Shown here: one piece after another, positions 1 to 9,120 of the stretch | Position numbering within the stretch: the first letter of the stretch is position 1 | Layout of the letters: every line of letters starts with the position of its first letter | DNA from: Gordonia polyisoprenivorans | GTDB lineage: Bacteria > Actinomycetota > Actinomycetes > Mycobacteriales > Mycobacteriaceae | Reading direction: 5' to 3' | DNA length: 64,000 nucleotides | NCBI RefSeq assembly: GCF_017654315.1 | Contig: NZ_CP072203.1 | Coordinates: 2,418,001 to 2,482,000 of the forward strand | Translations under genes and position numbers: made by a program | Notes under the pieces: generated by a model | What the model was told of the DNA's origin: nothing | Databases searched by the model: none | The model's input: the letters and a program-made list of their open reading frames with translations, nothing else

Positions 1-1
1 C

Positions 2-1138
2 GACATCGCCGGCAGCGCGCGATACTTCGAGTACTACGGGGGTCTCACCGACAAGATCCACGGCGACACCCTGCCGCAGCCTGCGGGCACGTTCTCGTAC
101 ACGCTGCACGAGCCCCTGGGTGTCATCGCGCACATCACGCCGTGGAACGCGCCACTGACCCAATTGGCCCGTGGTGTCGCGCCCAGTCTCGCCGCCGGCA
201 ACGCCGTGGTGGCCAAGCCCTCCGAGCTCACCCCCCTGACGAGCATCTACACCGCTCGTCTCATGGTGGCCGCCGGCATCCCCGCTGGGCTGTGCAACGT
301 CGTGCTCGGCCGCGGCGCGTCAACGGGCTCCGATCTCATCGAGAACGAACTGGTCCGCCACATCACTTTCACCGGCTCGGTGGGCACCGGCCGCAGGGTC
401 GGCGCGGTCGCCGCCCGCCGCATCATCGGCGTCAACCTCGAGCTCGGCGGCAAGTCGCCGACAATAGTGTGCGCGGATGCCGATCTGGACGCCGCGGCCA
501 AGGCCGGCGCCCTCGCCGTGGTTCGTAACTCGGGCCAGTCCTGCTTCGCCACCACCAGACTGCTGGTCGACCGGCGAGTGCGCGACGAGTTCGTCCAGCG
601 GCTGGCGGCTCGGATGGATGGCCTGTCGGTCGGTCATGGCCTCGACGAGCCGGACGTCGGTCCCCTGATCTCGAACCCGCAGTTCGAGAAGGTCTTGGGC
701 TACCTCGACTCGGCCCGTACGAGCGGCGCCGAGCTGGTCGTCGGCGGCGAGCGCGCCGAGGTTGCGGGTGGCATCGGCGGACACTACGTCACCCCGACCC
801 TCCTCCAGGGCGTGCGCAACGACATGCCTGTGGCGCGGGAGGAGATCTTCGGGCCGGTCCAGTCCGTCTTGGAGTTCGACGACCTCGACGAGGCGATCTC
901 GATCGCCAACGACACCGAGTACGGCCTGTCGGCAGGTGTGTTCACCGGCAACGTCGCGACCGCGCACCGGGTCGCCGCTCAGCTGCAGGCCGGTCAGATC
1001 CAGGTCAACCGATACACCGGCGCCGGGGTGGAAGTTCCCTTCGGCGGTTACAAGAACAGTGGTCTGGGGCGCGAGAAGGGCATCGACGCGATCCACCACT
1101 ACACCCAAGTCAAGGCCGTCATCATGGATATCGCATGA
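2..1138 (+). CDS. aldehyde dehydrogenase, 5' truncated by window edge
   Basis: NAD(P)-dependent aldehyde dehydrogenase superfamily member, oxidising an aldehyde to a carboxylic acid. The frame is open from base 2, so the N-terminus lies outside the window; about 378 residues are present of the usual 470-500. Seen: PWNAPL near base 141, the general-base Glu in LELGGKSP near 440, the nucleophile Cys (codon 542-544) in GQSCFA, and PFGGYKNSGLGREKG near 1040. Its TGA overlaps the next ATG as ATGA, so it heads or continues a translationally coupled catabolic operon. The substrate cannot be told from sequence. Confidence 0.93.
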   Translation, partial: DIAGSARYFEYYGGLTDKIHGDTLPQPAGTFSYTLHEPLGVIAHITPWNAPLTQLARGVAPSLAAGNAVVAKPSELTPLTSIYTARLMVAAGIPAGLCNVVLGRGASTGSDLIENELVRHITFTGSVGTGRRVGAVAARRIIGVNLELGGKSPTIVCADADLDAAAKAGALAVVRNSGQSCFATTRLLVDRRVRDEFVQRLAARMDGLSVGHGLDEPDVGPLISNPQFEKVLGYLDSARTSGAELVVGGERAEVAGGIGGHYVTPTLLQGVRNDMPVAREEIFGPVQSVLEFDDLDEAISIANDTEYGLSAGVFTGNVATAHRVAAQLQAGQIQVNRYTGAGVEVPFGGYKNSGLGREKGIDAIHHYTQVKAVIMDIA

Positions 1139-2007
1139 ACCACACCCTCGGATTCATCGGCTTGGGCGTCATGGGCTCGGGCATGTCCTCGAACCTCGCC
1201 CGCAAGTCCCAGCGCACTCTCGTCGTCTACGACCCGGACGAGACCGCCATGACCGCCGCGGTCGAGGTCGGCGCCCAGGCGCGTGGCAGCGTCGCCGCGG
1301 TCGGCGGCGAGGCGGACATCGTCTTCCTCTCGCTGCCCTCGATCGTCCAGGTCGAGTCGGTCTGCGAGGAGTTGCTCGCGGGCCCGTCCCGGCCCCAGAT
1401 CGTCGTCGACATGAGCACCAGCGACGTGACCCGCACCCGGGTGCTCGCGGAGCGGCTGCGCGCGGAGGGCATCGCCCTCGTCGACGCGCCGGTCGCCCGG
1501 CAGCGCCAGGCCGCCGCCGCCGGCACCCTGCTCATCACCGTAGGGGCAGATGACGAGACGTTCGCGCTGCTCCAGCCCTACCTCTCGTGCATGGGCACCG
1601 ACATCGTACAGGCGGGCGACGTGGGCGCCGGCCAGGTGCTCAAGATCATGAACAACATGGTGCTGTTCATCAACATGAACGCTGTCGCCGAGGCGCTGGC
1701 CATCGGCCGGGCCGCCGGGGTGAATCCGCAGACCCTGTTCTCGACACTGGCGCTCGGCTCAGCCGACAGCTTCGCGCTGCGCAACACTGCCACCGCGACG
1801 ATGATTCCCGACGAGTACCCCGAGCGCGCATTCCCGGTCGACTACGCGATGAAGGACCTCAAGCTCGCGCTGCAGCTGGCCGCCGACTCGGAGGTCCCGA
1901 TCGGATCCGCGCAGCAGACCATGGATCTGCTGCAGCGGGCGCACGACGCCGGACTCGGCGCCGCGTATTACCCCGTGATGATCAAGGTGATCGAGGGCCG
2001 TGCCTGA
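1135..2007 (+). CDS. beta-hydroxyacid dehydrogenase (3-hydroxyisobutyrate dehydrogenase family)
   Basis: NAD(P)-dependent oxidoreductase of 290 residues, the normal family length, acting on a short beta-hydroxy acid. The N-terminal Rossmann motif GFIGLGVMGSGM (residues 6-17) binds the dinucleotide, and the family Lys lies in LKIMNNM (around residue 170). The second, all-helical domain follows. The segment DAPVARQRQAAAAGTL departs from the common DAPVSGG substrate loop, which suggests a substrate other than 3-hydroxyisobutyrate. Coupled by ATGA to the aldehyde dehydrogenase and overlapping the next gene by 8 bases. Confidence 0.88.
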   Translation: MNHTLGFIGLGVMGSGMSSNLARKSQRTLVVYDPDETAMTAAVEVGAQARGSVAAVGGEADIVFLSLPSIVQVESVCEELLAGPSRPQIVVDMSTSDVTRTRVLAERLRAEGIALVDAPVARQRQAAAAGTLLITVGADDETFALLQPYLSCMGTDIVQAGDVGAGQVLKIMNNMVLFINMNAVAEALAIGRAAGVNPQTLFSTLALGSADSFALRNTATATMIPDEYPERAFPVDYAMKDLKLALQLAADSEVPIGSAQQTMDLLQRAHDAGLGAAYYPVMIKVIEGRA

Positions 2008-2842
2008 GAGCGGAGCCGGTGCTGGGCCGGTCTGGCAGGTGTGGGCGGTCCGGACCGCCACCGGTGGCCGGCCGGCGCGCGACAACTACCTCTACCCGGG
2101 TGACCGCTCGGGGGAGCAGGCGATCGACTTCATCGTCTTCGTCGCCGCCTGCGGCGACGACGTGGTCGTGATCGACACCGGCTTTGACCGGGTGGCCGGT
2201 GCTCGCCGTGGACGCCACCTCGAGCTGACTGCCGCGGAGGCCGTGTCTGCCACGGGCCTGGATCCGGCCGCGGTCAAGACCGTGGTGCTCAGTCACCTGC
2301 ACTACGACCACGCCGGCAACGTGAACGACTTCCCCGACGCGCAGGTGGTACTGCAGCAGGCGGAACTCGAATACGCCGCCGGACCCGCGATGCGCCACCA
2401 CCGCCTCAGCCACTTCTTCGAGGCCGAGGACGTCGCCACGATCGTTCGCCGGCTGTACGCGGGCACGGTCACGCTGCTCGATGGCGATCACGACCTGCTG
2501 CCGGGCTTCGAGCTCCGTCTGGTCGCGGGTCACACCCGCGGCTCGCAGATCGCGCGCATCCGCACTGACCGAGGGTGGATCGTGCTCGCCTGTGACGGCG
2601 CACACTACTTCGGCAACATCTGCGAGCGGAACCCGTTCCCCGCGCTGGTCGACCTGGAGCAGGTCTTCGACGGCTATGAGCGCATCGAGGACCTGGCCTC
2701 CTCGCCGGCCCACATCATCCCGGGTCACGACCCACAACTGTTCGAGCTGTACGACAGAGTGCCCAACCAGGCAGGACAGGTCATCGCAGCCCTACACACG
2801 ACGCCGATCGGCGCCGGAGAAAGGCACACAGGCACAACATGA
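2000..2842 (+). CDS. metallo-beta-lactamase-fold hydrolase (N-acyl homoserine lactonase-like)
   Basis: MBL-fold zinc hydrolase of 280 residues. The metal motif HLHYDHAGN lies around residues 95-103, later ligands sit in GHTRGSQ and CDGAHY, and the C-terminal PGHDPQLF is typical of the AhlA/AttM-like lactonase branch. In this operon it may open a lactone or hydrolyse a thioester intermediate rather than quench quorum signals; that is inference. The start is GTG at 2000, inside the 3' end of the preceding gene, with GAGGG just upstream. Its TGA is shared with the next ATG (ATGA). Confidence 0.85.
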   Translation: MPESGAGAGPVWQVWAVRTATGGRPARDNYLYPGDRSGEQAIDFIVFVAACGDDVVVIDTGFDRVAGARRGRHLELTAAEAVSATGLDPAAVKTVVLSHLHYDHAGNVNDFPDAQVVLQQAELEYAAGPAMRHHRLSHFFEAEDVATIVRRLYAGTVTLLDGDHDLLPGFELRLVAGHTRGSQIARIRTDRGWIVLACDGAHYFGNICERNPFPALVDLEQVFDGYERIEDLASSPAHIIPGHDPQLFELYDRVPNQAGQVIAALHTTPIGAGERHTGTT

Positions 2843-3987
2843 TCACTGACCCGGAAACCCTCGCGGAGTTCCGCGCCTCGGTGGTGGATTTCGCCGCCGG
2901 CAAACTCGCACCCGGTGCGCTCGCACGTGCCCACGAGACGGACTACCCCCGCGATCTCGCACGTATGCTGGCCGGCCAGGGTCTCCTCGGCCTCAGTATC
3001 CCGGAGGAGCTGGGGGGTCAGGGCGCGGGTCTGAGCGCCGCCATCACCGCGATCCAGGCTGTCGCCAGTCGGTGTCCGCGCAGCGCGGACATCGTGCAGG
3101 CCGGCAACTTCGGCCCGATCCGCACCTTCGCGCAGTACGCCACCGAGGACCAGCGCGAGCGCTACCTCGGCGGCTTGCTCTCCGGCGATCTGCTGATGTC
3201 GCTGGGCATGAGCGAGCCCGGTGCCGGCTCAGCCGCCACCGAGCTCACCACCGCGGCCACCCCGGACGGCGATGGCTGGCTGATCAACGGCACCAAGGTG
3301 TTCTCCACCCACAGCGCCGACGCAGACGTCTACCTCGTTTACGTGCGTTTCGCCAAGGGTATCGACGGCATCGGCTCGGTGCTGGTCGACCGGAACACGC
3401 CGGGTCTCGAGGTCGGTAAGCCGGTCGGGTACATGAACGGCGAGCACTGGTGTCCGCTCTACTTCGACAACTGCCGGATCGGCCCCGAGCAGGTACTCCT
3501 GGGCCAGGGTGGTTTCAAGAAGCAGATCAGCGGGTTCAACGTCGAGCGCCTGGGCAACAGTGCACGCTCTATCGCCGTGGGTCGCTACGCCTTCGACGTG
3601 GCCAGGGACCATGTACTGACCCGTGAGCAGTTCGGCCGGCCGCTGGCCGAGTTCCAGGGCCTGCAGTGGATGTTCGCCGAGGCAGCGGTCAAGCTCGAAT
3701 CGGCCCAGTTGCTGCTCGAGCGCGCGGCGGCCAACGGCGACAGGCTCGGTCTGCCGACGGCCGCTGAGACCGCAATGGCCAAGCTTGCCGCCAACCAGGC
3801 CGGGTTCGCCGCCGCGGACGTCGCCATGCAGGCGATGGGTGCGTCCGGCTTCTGCGACGACAGCTTGGTCGAGTACTGCTTCCGACGTACCCGGGGCTGG
3901 ATGATCGCGGGCGGCTCGATTGAGATCCTCAAGAACCGAATCGCCGAGGACGTCTTCGGCCGCCGGTTCTCGTCCCGGGCGCGCTGA
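2839..3987 (+). CDS. acyl-CoA dehydrogenase family protein
   Basis: FAD-dependent acyl-CoA dehydrogenase of 382 residues (family 380-400), introducing an alpha,beta double bond into an acyl-CoA. Seen: the N-terminal helical domain with LSIPEELGGQGAG, the FAD-binding strand SLGMSEPGAGSAATEL, NGTKVFSTHSADADVYLVY, the helix NVERLGNSARSIAVG and the C-terminal four-helix domain with TREQFGRPLAEFQGLQW. The C-terminus GGSIEILKNRIAEDVFGR replaces the usual YGGT/YEGT motif. Start coupled to the MBL gene by ATGA; one base separates its stop from the next ATG. Confidence 0.9.
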   Translation: MITDPETLAEFRASVVDFAAGKLAPGALARAHETDYPRDLARMLAGQGLLGLSIPEELGGQGAGLSAAITAIQAVASRCPRSADIVQAGNFGPIRTFAQYATEDQRERYLGGLLSGDLLMSLGMSEPGAGSAATELTTAATPDGDGWLINGTKVFSTHSADADVYLVYVRFAKGIDGIGSVLVDRNTPGLEVGKPVGYMNGEHWCPLYFDNCRIGPEQVLLGQGGFKKQISGFNVERLGNSARSIAVGRYAFDVARDHVLTREQFGRPLAEFQGLQWMFAEAAVKLESAQLLLERAAANGDRLGLPTAAETAMAKLAANQAGFAAADVAMQAMGASGFCDDSLVEYCFRRTRGWMIAGGSIEILKNRIAEDVFGRRFSSRAR

Positions 3988-3988
3988 G

Positions 3989-6058
3989 ATGAGTGCCGAT
4001 CTCCATCGGGCCATGTTCGCGCCGGCGTCGGTCGCCCTCGTCGGCGCCTCCGACGTACGCGGCAAGCCGACCGCGCGGCCGCTGGAGTTCCTGCGGCAGC
4101 ACGGTTGGAAGGGTGACATCTTTCCCGTCAACCCCAAGCGCGAGACAGTGCTCGGCGAGCGCACCTGGTCGTCCCTCACTGACCTGCCGACCGTTCCGGA
4201 CCATGCGCTGATCCTCACGCCGGCCGACGCTGCGGTCGATGCCGTGCGCGAGTGCGCCCAGCTGGGCGTCACCGTCGCCACCGTGGTTGCCGACGGCTTC
4301 TTGCCGGGTACGCCCGACGGGGACCGGCGGCGCCGCGAGCTTCGCGAAATCGTGGAGCGCTCCTCGCTGCGAGTGCTCGGGCCCAGCAGCCTGGGTGTCG
4401 CCACGGTCGCATCCGGGTTCGCGTTCACCGGCAACGCCGCCTTCGCCGAGGGCTCTCTCCCGACGGGCGACGTCTTCCTCGCCTCGCAGTCCGGCAGCGT
4501 GCTGGGCGCTCTGCTGTCCCGCGGCGCAGAGATGGGTATCGGTTTCGCCGGCATGGTGTCGGTCGGGAACGAGTTCGACATCTCCCTGGGCGAGGTCTGC
4601 CTGGCCGCCGTCGCCGACCCGGCCGTGAAGAGCTTTGCGCTCTTCCTCGAGAACATCTCCCATGCCGACGACCTGACCGCGTTCGCGCGCGCCGCCGCCG
4701 AACGAGGCAAGCCGGTCATCGCCTACAAGCTCGGCCGCTCCGACGACGGTGCGCGACTCTCCGTCTCCCACACCGGTGCCCTGGCGGGCGACGACGCTGT
4801 CGCCGAGGCCTTCCTGCGGGCCCACGGAATCGCCCGCGTGACCACCTTCGACGCCCTGCTCGAGGGGCAGTTGCTCGCTCGCCGGGTGCCGATCGCGCCG
4901 ACCCGCTCCGAGCGGCGCATCGCCGTGGTCTCCACGACCGGTGGCGGCGGTGCGATGGCTGTCGACTGCCTGGCGCACGCGGGCCTGCGGGTCACCGCAC
5001 CCGAGGCGGCCACCGCCGCCCGGCTCGCCGAGATCGGCGTCGACGCCGGTCACGGCGCGCTCGTCGACCTGACCCTCGCCGGGGCGACGTACGACACCAT
5101 CAAGGCGGCCCTCGACGTGCTGCTCGCAGCCCCTGAGTTCGACGCGGTCGTCGCCGTGCCGGGCAGCTCGGCCCGATTCACCCCGGACGTGAGTGTCAAG
5201 CCGATCGTCGACTCCGCCGATGCCGCGACGCCGCTCGCGGTCTTTGTGGTCCCCTCGGCACCCGCGGCCCTGCAGCTGCTCCGAGGCAGCGGGGTGCCGG
5301 CGTTCCGTACCGCCGAAGCTCTCGCCGACGCGATGACCGCGGTCTTCAACCGCGCACCGGTGCGTGCCGAGATAACGGCTCCGGCGCCCGGCACCGACGG
5401 GCGCACGCTCGACGAGGACGCCTCCTATGCGGTGTTCGACAGCGTCGGTCTGGCCGGCGCGCCGCGCGTGATCCTCTCGGTCGATGACCTCCCGGCCGAT
5501 CTGCCGCTACCTGCACCGGCCGTCGTCAAGGTGGTCGCGGACCAGTTGGCGCACAAGAGCGATCTCGGCGGCGTGGTGCTCGGCGTCGCGGACGGTGCGG
5601 GTCTCGCCGCCGCAGTGTCCGACATCCGCGCGTCGGTCGGCGCGGCCCGTCCCGACCTCACCATCGACCGGGTGATGGTGCAGCAGATGGTCCACGGCGT
5701 CGCCGAGGTCCTCATCGGTCTGCGCCGCGACGCGGACGCGGGGCCCGTCGTCGTGCTCGCCGCCGGGGGTGTGCTCGCCGAGGTTTATCACGACCGTTCG
5801 GTACGGATGGCGCCGGTCGACCTCGACCAGGCGCAGGAGATGATCGGCGAGGTGCGTGGCCTTGCGGTCGCGAAGGGGTTCCGCGGAGCTCCGCGCGGCG
5901 ACCTCGACGCCCTTGCGGAGGCGATCGTTGCAGTCTCGCGGCTCGCCGTGTCGACGGACCGCGTCGTCATCGAGGCTGAAGCCAATCCCGTCCTGGTCTT
6001 GCGTGAGGGTGAGGGCGTTCGTGCGGTGGATGCCGTGGTGACCGTGGTGGAGGTCTGA
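3989..6058 (+). CDS. acyl-CoA synthetase of the ADP-forming (Acd) family
   Basis: Single-chain NDP-forming acyl-CoA synthetase of about 689 residues, activating a carboxylic acid with ATP and CoA through an acyl-phosphate and phosphohistidine. The N-terminal CoA-binding domain starts LVGASDVRGKPT (residues 14-25), the central succinyl-CoA-synthetase-like domain carries the His of SHTGALAGDD near residue 257, and a C-terminal ATP-grasp part has VVKVVADQLAHKSDLGGV. The frame is open 23 codons further upstream, but ATG 3989 follows the previous TGA by one base and begins the homologous region. The presumed acid-activating enzyme of this operon. Confidence 0.87.
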   Translation: MSADLHRAMFAPASVALVGASDVRGKPTARPLEFLRQHGWKGDIFPVNPKRETVLGERTWSSLTDLPTVPDHALILTPADAAVDAVRECAQLGVTVATVVADGFLPGTPDGDRRRRELREIVERSSLRVLGPSSLGVATVASGFAFTGNAAFAEGSLPTGDVFLASQSGSVLGALLSRGAEMGIGFAGMVSVGNEFDISLGEVCLAAVADPAVKSFALFLENISHADDLTAFARAAAERGKPVIAYKLGRSDDGARLSVSHTGALAGDDAVAEAFLRAHGIARVTTFDALLEGQLLARRVPIAPTRSERRIAVVSTTGGGGAMAVDCLAHAGLRVTAPEAATAARLAEIGVDAGHGALVDLTLAGATYDTIKAALDVLLAAPEFDAVVAVPGSSARFTPDVSVKPIVDSADAATPLAVFVVPSAPAALQLLRGSGVPAFRTAEALADAMTAVFNRAPVRAEITAPAPGTDGRTLDEDASYAVFDSVGLAGAPRVILSVDDLPADLPLPAPAVVKVVADQLAHKSDLGGVVLGVADGAGLAAAVSDIRASVGAARPDLTIDRVMVQQMVHGVAEVLIGLRRDADAGPVVVLAAGGVLAEVYHDRSVRMAPVDLDQAQEMIGEVRGLAVAKGFRGAPRGDLDALAEAIVAVSRLAVSTDRVVIEAEANPVLVLREGEGVRAVDAVVTVVEV

Positions 6059-6060
6059 TC

Positions 6061-7389
6061 ATGACTGACGGAGTCATCGCCCATCTGGGCCGACGCGCCG
6101 TCGAGCTTCGGCAGCAGCCTCTGTCCGTCGAGGTCGAGAACGCCGCGCGAAACGCACTCGTCGACTGGGTGGCCGCGACCGTTGGCGGTTCGGCGGAGCC
6201 CATTGTCACTGCTCTGTTCAACGGCCTCGAGCCGGGCTCCGGCTCGAGCCGCGTCGTAGGGCACGATCTGACAGCGGTGCCGTCGCTGGCCGCACTGATC
6301 AACGGGACGGCCGCGCACGCCCTCGAGCTCGACGACATCTACGCTCCTGGTCTCTTCCACCCAGGTGCACCGGTCGTCGCGGCCGCGCTCGCGGTCGGGG
6401 ACCAGTGTGACGTGACCTTCGGGCGATTCCTGCGTGCGATCGTCGTCGGGTACGAAGTGGGCGGCCGACTCTCGGCTGACCTTGGCCCCACCCATTACCG
6501 TCACTGGCACACCACTGGTACCGCAGGGGCGGTCGCTGCGGCAGCAGCTGTGGCCGACCTCTACGAGCTCAGCGAAGAACAGTTGGCGCATGCGCTCTCA
6601 CTCGCGGTCACGATGTGCGGAGGTGTGCAGCAGACCTTCCGTAGCGACGCCGCCGGCAAACCCCTGCACTCCGGTGCAGCCGCCCAAGCGGGCGTGGTTG
6701 CTGTCGCCGCGGCCCGGGGTGGTGTCACCGGCGCCGTCGATGTTCTGGAGGGGCCGGCCGGCTTCGCAGCTGCGACCGGGACCACGACCGACTGGTCGCG
6801 GAGCCGCTCGCAGGCCGAAGGGCCCCTGGTGATCGAGCGGATCACGGTCAAGCCCTATCAGTGTTGCGGGCACACCTTCGCCGCGATCGATGCCGCGCTC
6901 GAACTGCGTGGAAACGGGATCGACCCTTCGCGGATCGAGCGGATCGAAATCGACACTTACTCCGCTGCCGTCAGCACGGCGGGAATCGCTGATCCGCGAA
7001 CGGATGCGGAGCGGCGCTTCAGCCTGGCTCACCTCGTGTCGGCAGGGCTGGTGCGCGGGGCTGAGGCGATGTTCACCGAGGACGCGATCACCGATCCGGC
7101 CGTGCGATGCTTGGTGCCTCGTGTCCGGCTCTCCGTCGATGACGCGTACGACGGTCGCTTCCCCGCCCACCGTGGCGCACGGGTCAGGGTGGTGTATGCC
7201 GAGGGCGAGCAGTTCGCCGTCGATGTGCCAGATCGCTCCGGCAGCCCCGAGCGTCCGCTGAGTGCGGCGGCACTGGCAGACAAGTTCTCCGCCACCGTTT
7301 TCCCTGTACTCGGCAGTGACGGTGCTGACCTCCACACGGCCGTACGCACGATCGAGCTCGATGCTCCTGTGCGTTTGCTTCCCCTGTGA
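6061..7389 (+). CDS. MmgE/PrpD family protein
   Basis: MmgE/PrpD fold protein of 442 residues, the family including 2-methylcitrate dehydratase and cis-aconitate decarboxylase; it would hydrate, dehydrate or decarboxylate a polycarboxylic acid. Seen: LVDWVAATVGGS near residue 38, INGTAAHALELDDIYAPGLFHPGAPV around residues 80-105 with the conserved Asp-Asp and His, LSLAVTMCGGVQQTFRSDAAGKPLHSG, and KPYQCCGHTF near 263. It begins two bases after the preceding stop and is the last gene of the six-gene operon; the next 460 bases hold no credible gene. Confidence 0.88.
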   Translation: MTDGVIAHLGRRAVELRQQPLSVEVENAARNALVDWVAATVGGSAEPIVTALFNGLEPGSGSSRVVGHDLTAVPSLAALINGTAAHALELDDIYAPGLFHPGAPVVAAALAVGDQCDVTFGRFLRAIVVGYEVGGRLSADLGPTHYRHWHTTGTAGAVAAAAAVADLYELSEEQLAHALSLAVTMCGGVQQTFRSDAAGKPLHSGAAAQAGVVAVAAARGGVTGAVDVLEGPAGFAAATGTTTDWSRSRSQAEGPLVIERITVKPYQCCGHTFAAIDAALELRGNGIDPSRIERIEIDTYSAAVSTAGIADPRTDAERRFSLAHLVSAGLVRGAEAMFTEDAITDPAVRCLVPRVRLSVDDAYDGRFPAHRGARVRVVYAEGEQFAVDVPDRSGSPERPLSAAALADKFSATVFPVLGSDGADLHTAVRTIELDAPVRLLPL

Positions 7390-7852
7390 TCCTCGCTGCG
7401 ACTGAAGGTGGCCCCGATACAGAGTTCGTCCCGCTCGAGCGGCGACGGTCCAGGTCGGGGAGATCCCTGCTTGACAGTGCACGTGCCCATCCTGGCGGAT
7501 CAAGAGGAGCCGTGGATGGAGCCCCTCTCTTGGAGCCGGACGTCGCCGGAGGCCTGCCACTTCTTCCCCACCCGCCGAGAGCCGCGCAGGATGATCGACA
7601 TGTAGTGGGTCTTGTGGTGGCGGAGCGAAACTTGTAGCCAGCCGTCACCTCCATCGGGAAGAGCGCCGCTCGGCATCGCCGTCACCCAGGCAGAAGGCCG
7701 CGAACCGGGTCCCGTCTTCCACGGTGGCGAGGTCGGGGTCGTTCAGGTTGGTCTCGTAGCGTTCGCGTCCGGTGCGCTCCACGCTCCTCAGGTCGTTATG
7801 ACGTGCGCCTCCGCCACATCTACGAGCATCGAACCTGCGAAAAGATGCGAAG
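7390..7852. other. 463-base stretch without a recognisable gene
   Basis: Between the end of the MmgE/PrpD gene and the convergent broken hydratase I see no intact coding frame with family motifs. Short frames on both strands have normal actinobacterial composition but no motif I recognise. On the minus strand, RYETNLNDPDLATVEDG (about 7728-7780) looks protein-like and may be debris of a lost gene. Junctions of short in-frame fragments here match the decay seen elsewhere in the window. Confidence 0.5.
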
Positions 7853-8329
7853 TCATTTACAGGCGGTGTGACTTTTCGACGCCCACTCCAGCGCGGTGGA
7901 CGCATCGACCGGGGCCGGGGCGCCGGACAGGATCATCTGGCGCGCACGACGCTCACCGACGAGACGGGGAAGGCGAACCAGCCCGCCCCCGTACGCCAGG
8001 CCGTTCACCGCGGCGATCATCGGCTTGCCGGGGCGGTGTTGCAGCGCCTCGGTGATGGCGTGGCTCGCGCCGCCGATGGTCGGGCCGTCTGTCCGGGCCA
8101 TCTTCTTGAGATCGCCACCGGCGCTGAACGCCCGCGACCCGGTGGCGGTCAGCACGATGCACCGCACGCTGGGATCGGCATCGGCTGCGACGAGCGCGGC
8201 ATGGAGTGCGGACCCGAGCTGCGGATCGATTGCGTTGAGAACCTCGGGGCGATTGAGCGTGAGGACGCGAGCGGCGTCCCGATCGGTGACGAGAAGGCCG
8301 CCATTTGCGTCGGCTGCAGCCACGGTCAT
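7853..8329 (-). pseudogene. enoyl-CoA hydratase/isomerase, internally deleted and 3' truncated
   Basis: Crotonase-fold remnant of 158 residues where about 255 are expected. The N-terminal half is good (LNRPEVLNAIDP, AFSAGGDLKKM with the oxyanion-hole region, AAVNGLAYGGG), but at AYGGG it jumps directly to LVRLPRLVGERRARQM. About 35 residues are missing, including the stretch with the second part of the active site. After ALEW the frame runs into unrelated codons and stops. Its ATG overlaps the stop of the intact hydratase upstream (bases 8326-8329, ATGA), so it was the last gene of the minus-strand operon. Probably inactive. Confidence 0.8.
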
Positions 8330-9120
8330 CCGCGCTGGGCGCGGTACTGCGCGGGGCGCTTGGCGACGAAGGACGCAAAGCCCTCGCGGCCGTCCTCACT
8401 GGCGAAGAGCTCCGTTGCGATCTCGCGCTCGCGCTCGACCGCTGGGTAGAGCGACATCGTCAGCGTCTCCGAGAGTAGCGATTTGGCCAGTTCCGGCACC
8501 AGCGGCGCTCCCGCAACCAGCTCCTGGGCCAACACGGTGGCTGCGGCCAGGACCTCGTCGGGGGAGTCGTACACCTCGTTCACCAGGCCGATCTGATAGG
8601 CGCGCTCACCGGTGATCGGTCGCCCTGTCACCAGCATCTCGAAGGCGACGGTGTGCGGAACCAGCCGCGGGAGGCGCTGAGTGCCGCCGGCGCCGGGCAG
8701 GACGCCCAGCTTCGCCTCGGGCAGGCCGAGCTTGACGCCCCGGGCAGTGACGCGCAGATCGCAGGCGAGGGCCAGCTCGAGCCCGCCGCCCATCGCCGCA
8801 CCCTGGATCGCCGCGATGAACGGCACCGGACTGCGCTCGATCAGCTCGAGTGCGTCGGTGATGCCCTTCACGAATCCGGAGAAGTCCGAGCCGTCGGCGA
8901 AGCCGTTGATCTCGTCGATGTCGGCACCAGCGCTGAAGGCGCGGCCCTCGCCGTGGATGACCACCGCGCGGATCTCACGGTCGGCGTCGATCGCGCGGAC
9001 TGCGTCGGCCAGCGCCCGGCTGGTGTGGCTGCCGATCGGGTTGAGACGGTCGGCGCCGGTGAGCTGCAGATACGCGATCGACCCCTCGCGACGGAGCTCG
9101 ATGTCGGTCGCCGTGCTCAT
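8326..9120 (-). CDS. enoyl-CoA hydratase/isomerase family protein
   Basis: Complete crotonase-superfamily protein of 264 residues, likely hydrating an enoyl-CoA or shifting its double bond. Seen: the oxyanion-hole segments AFSAGADIDEI (around 65-75) and GAAMGGGLELALACDLR (around 108-124), and the active-site loop GLPEAKLGVLPGAGGTQRLPRL. The C-terminal helix ends with EGFASFVAKRPAQYRAQ. ATG at 9120 overlaps the upstream SDR stop by ATGA, and its own stop overlaps the degraded hydratase gene. Member of the 12005-to-7853 operon. Confidence 0.92.
   Translation of the reverse strand: MSTATDIELRREGSIAYLQLTGADRLNPIGSHTSRALADAVRAIDADREIRAVVIHGEGRAFSAGADIDEINGFADGSDFSGFVKGITDALELIERSPVPFIAAIQGAAMGGGLELALACDLRVTARGVKLGLPEAKLGVLPGAGGTQRLPRLVPHTVAFEMLVTGRPITGERAYQIGLVNEVYDSPDEVLAAATVLAQELVAGAPLVPELAKSLLSETLTMSLYPAVEREREIATELFASEDGREGFASFVAKRPAQYRAQRG

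Noticed and set aside
2000..2842. Quorum-quenching lactonase
   Set aside because: Only the fold and metal motif are shared; the gene is embedded in a fatty-acid-like catabolic operon, so I did not assign signal degradation.
3229..4719. A 496-codon antisense frame across the acyl-CoA dehydrogenase and synthetase genes
   Set aside because: It spans two well-supported genes on the other strand and has shadow composition.
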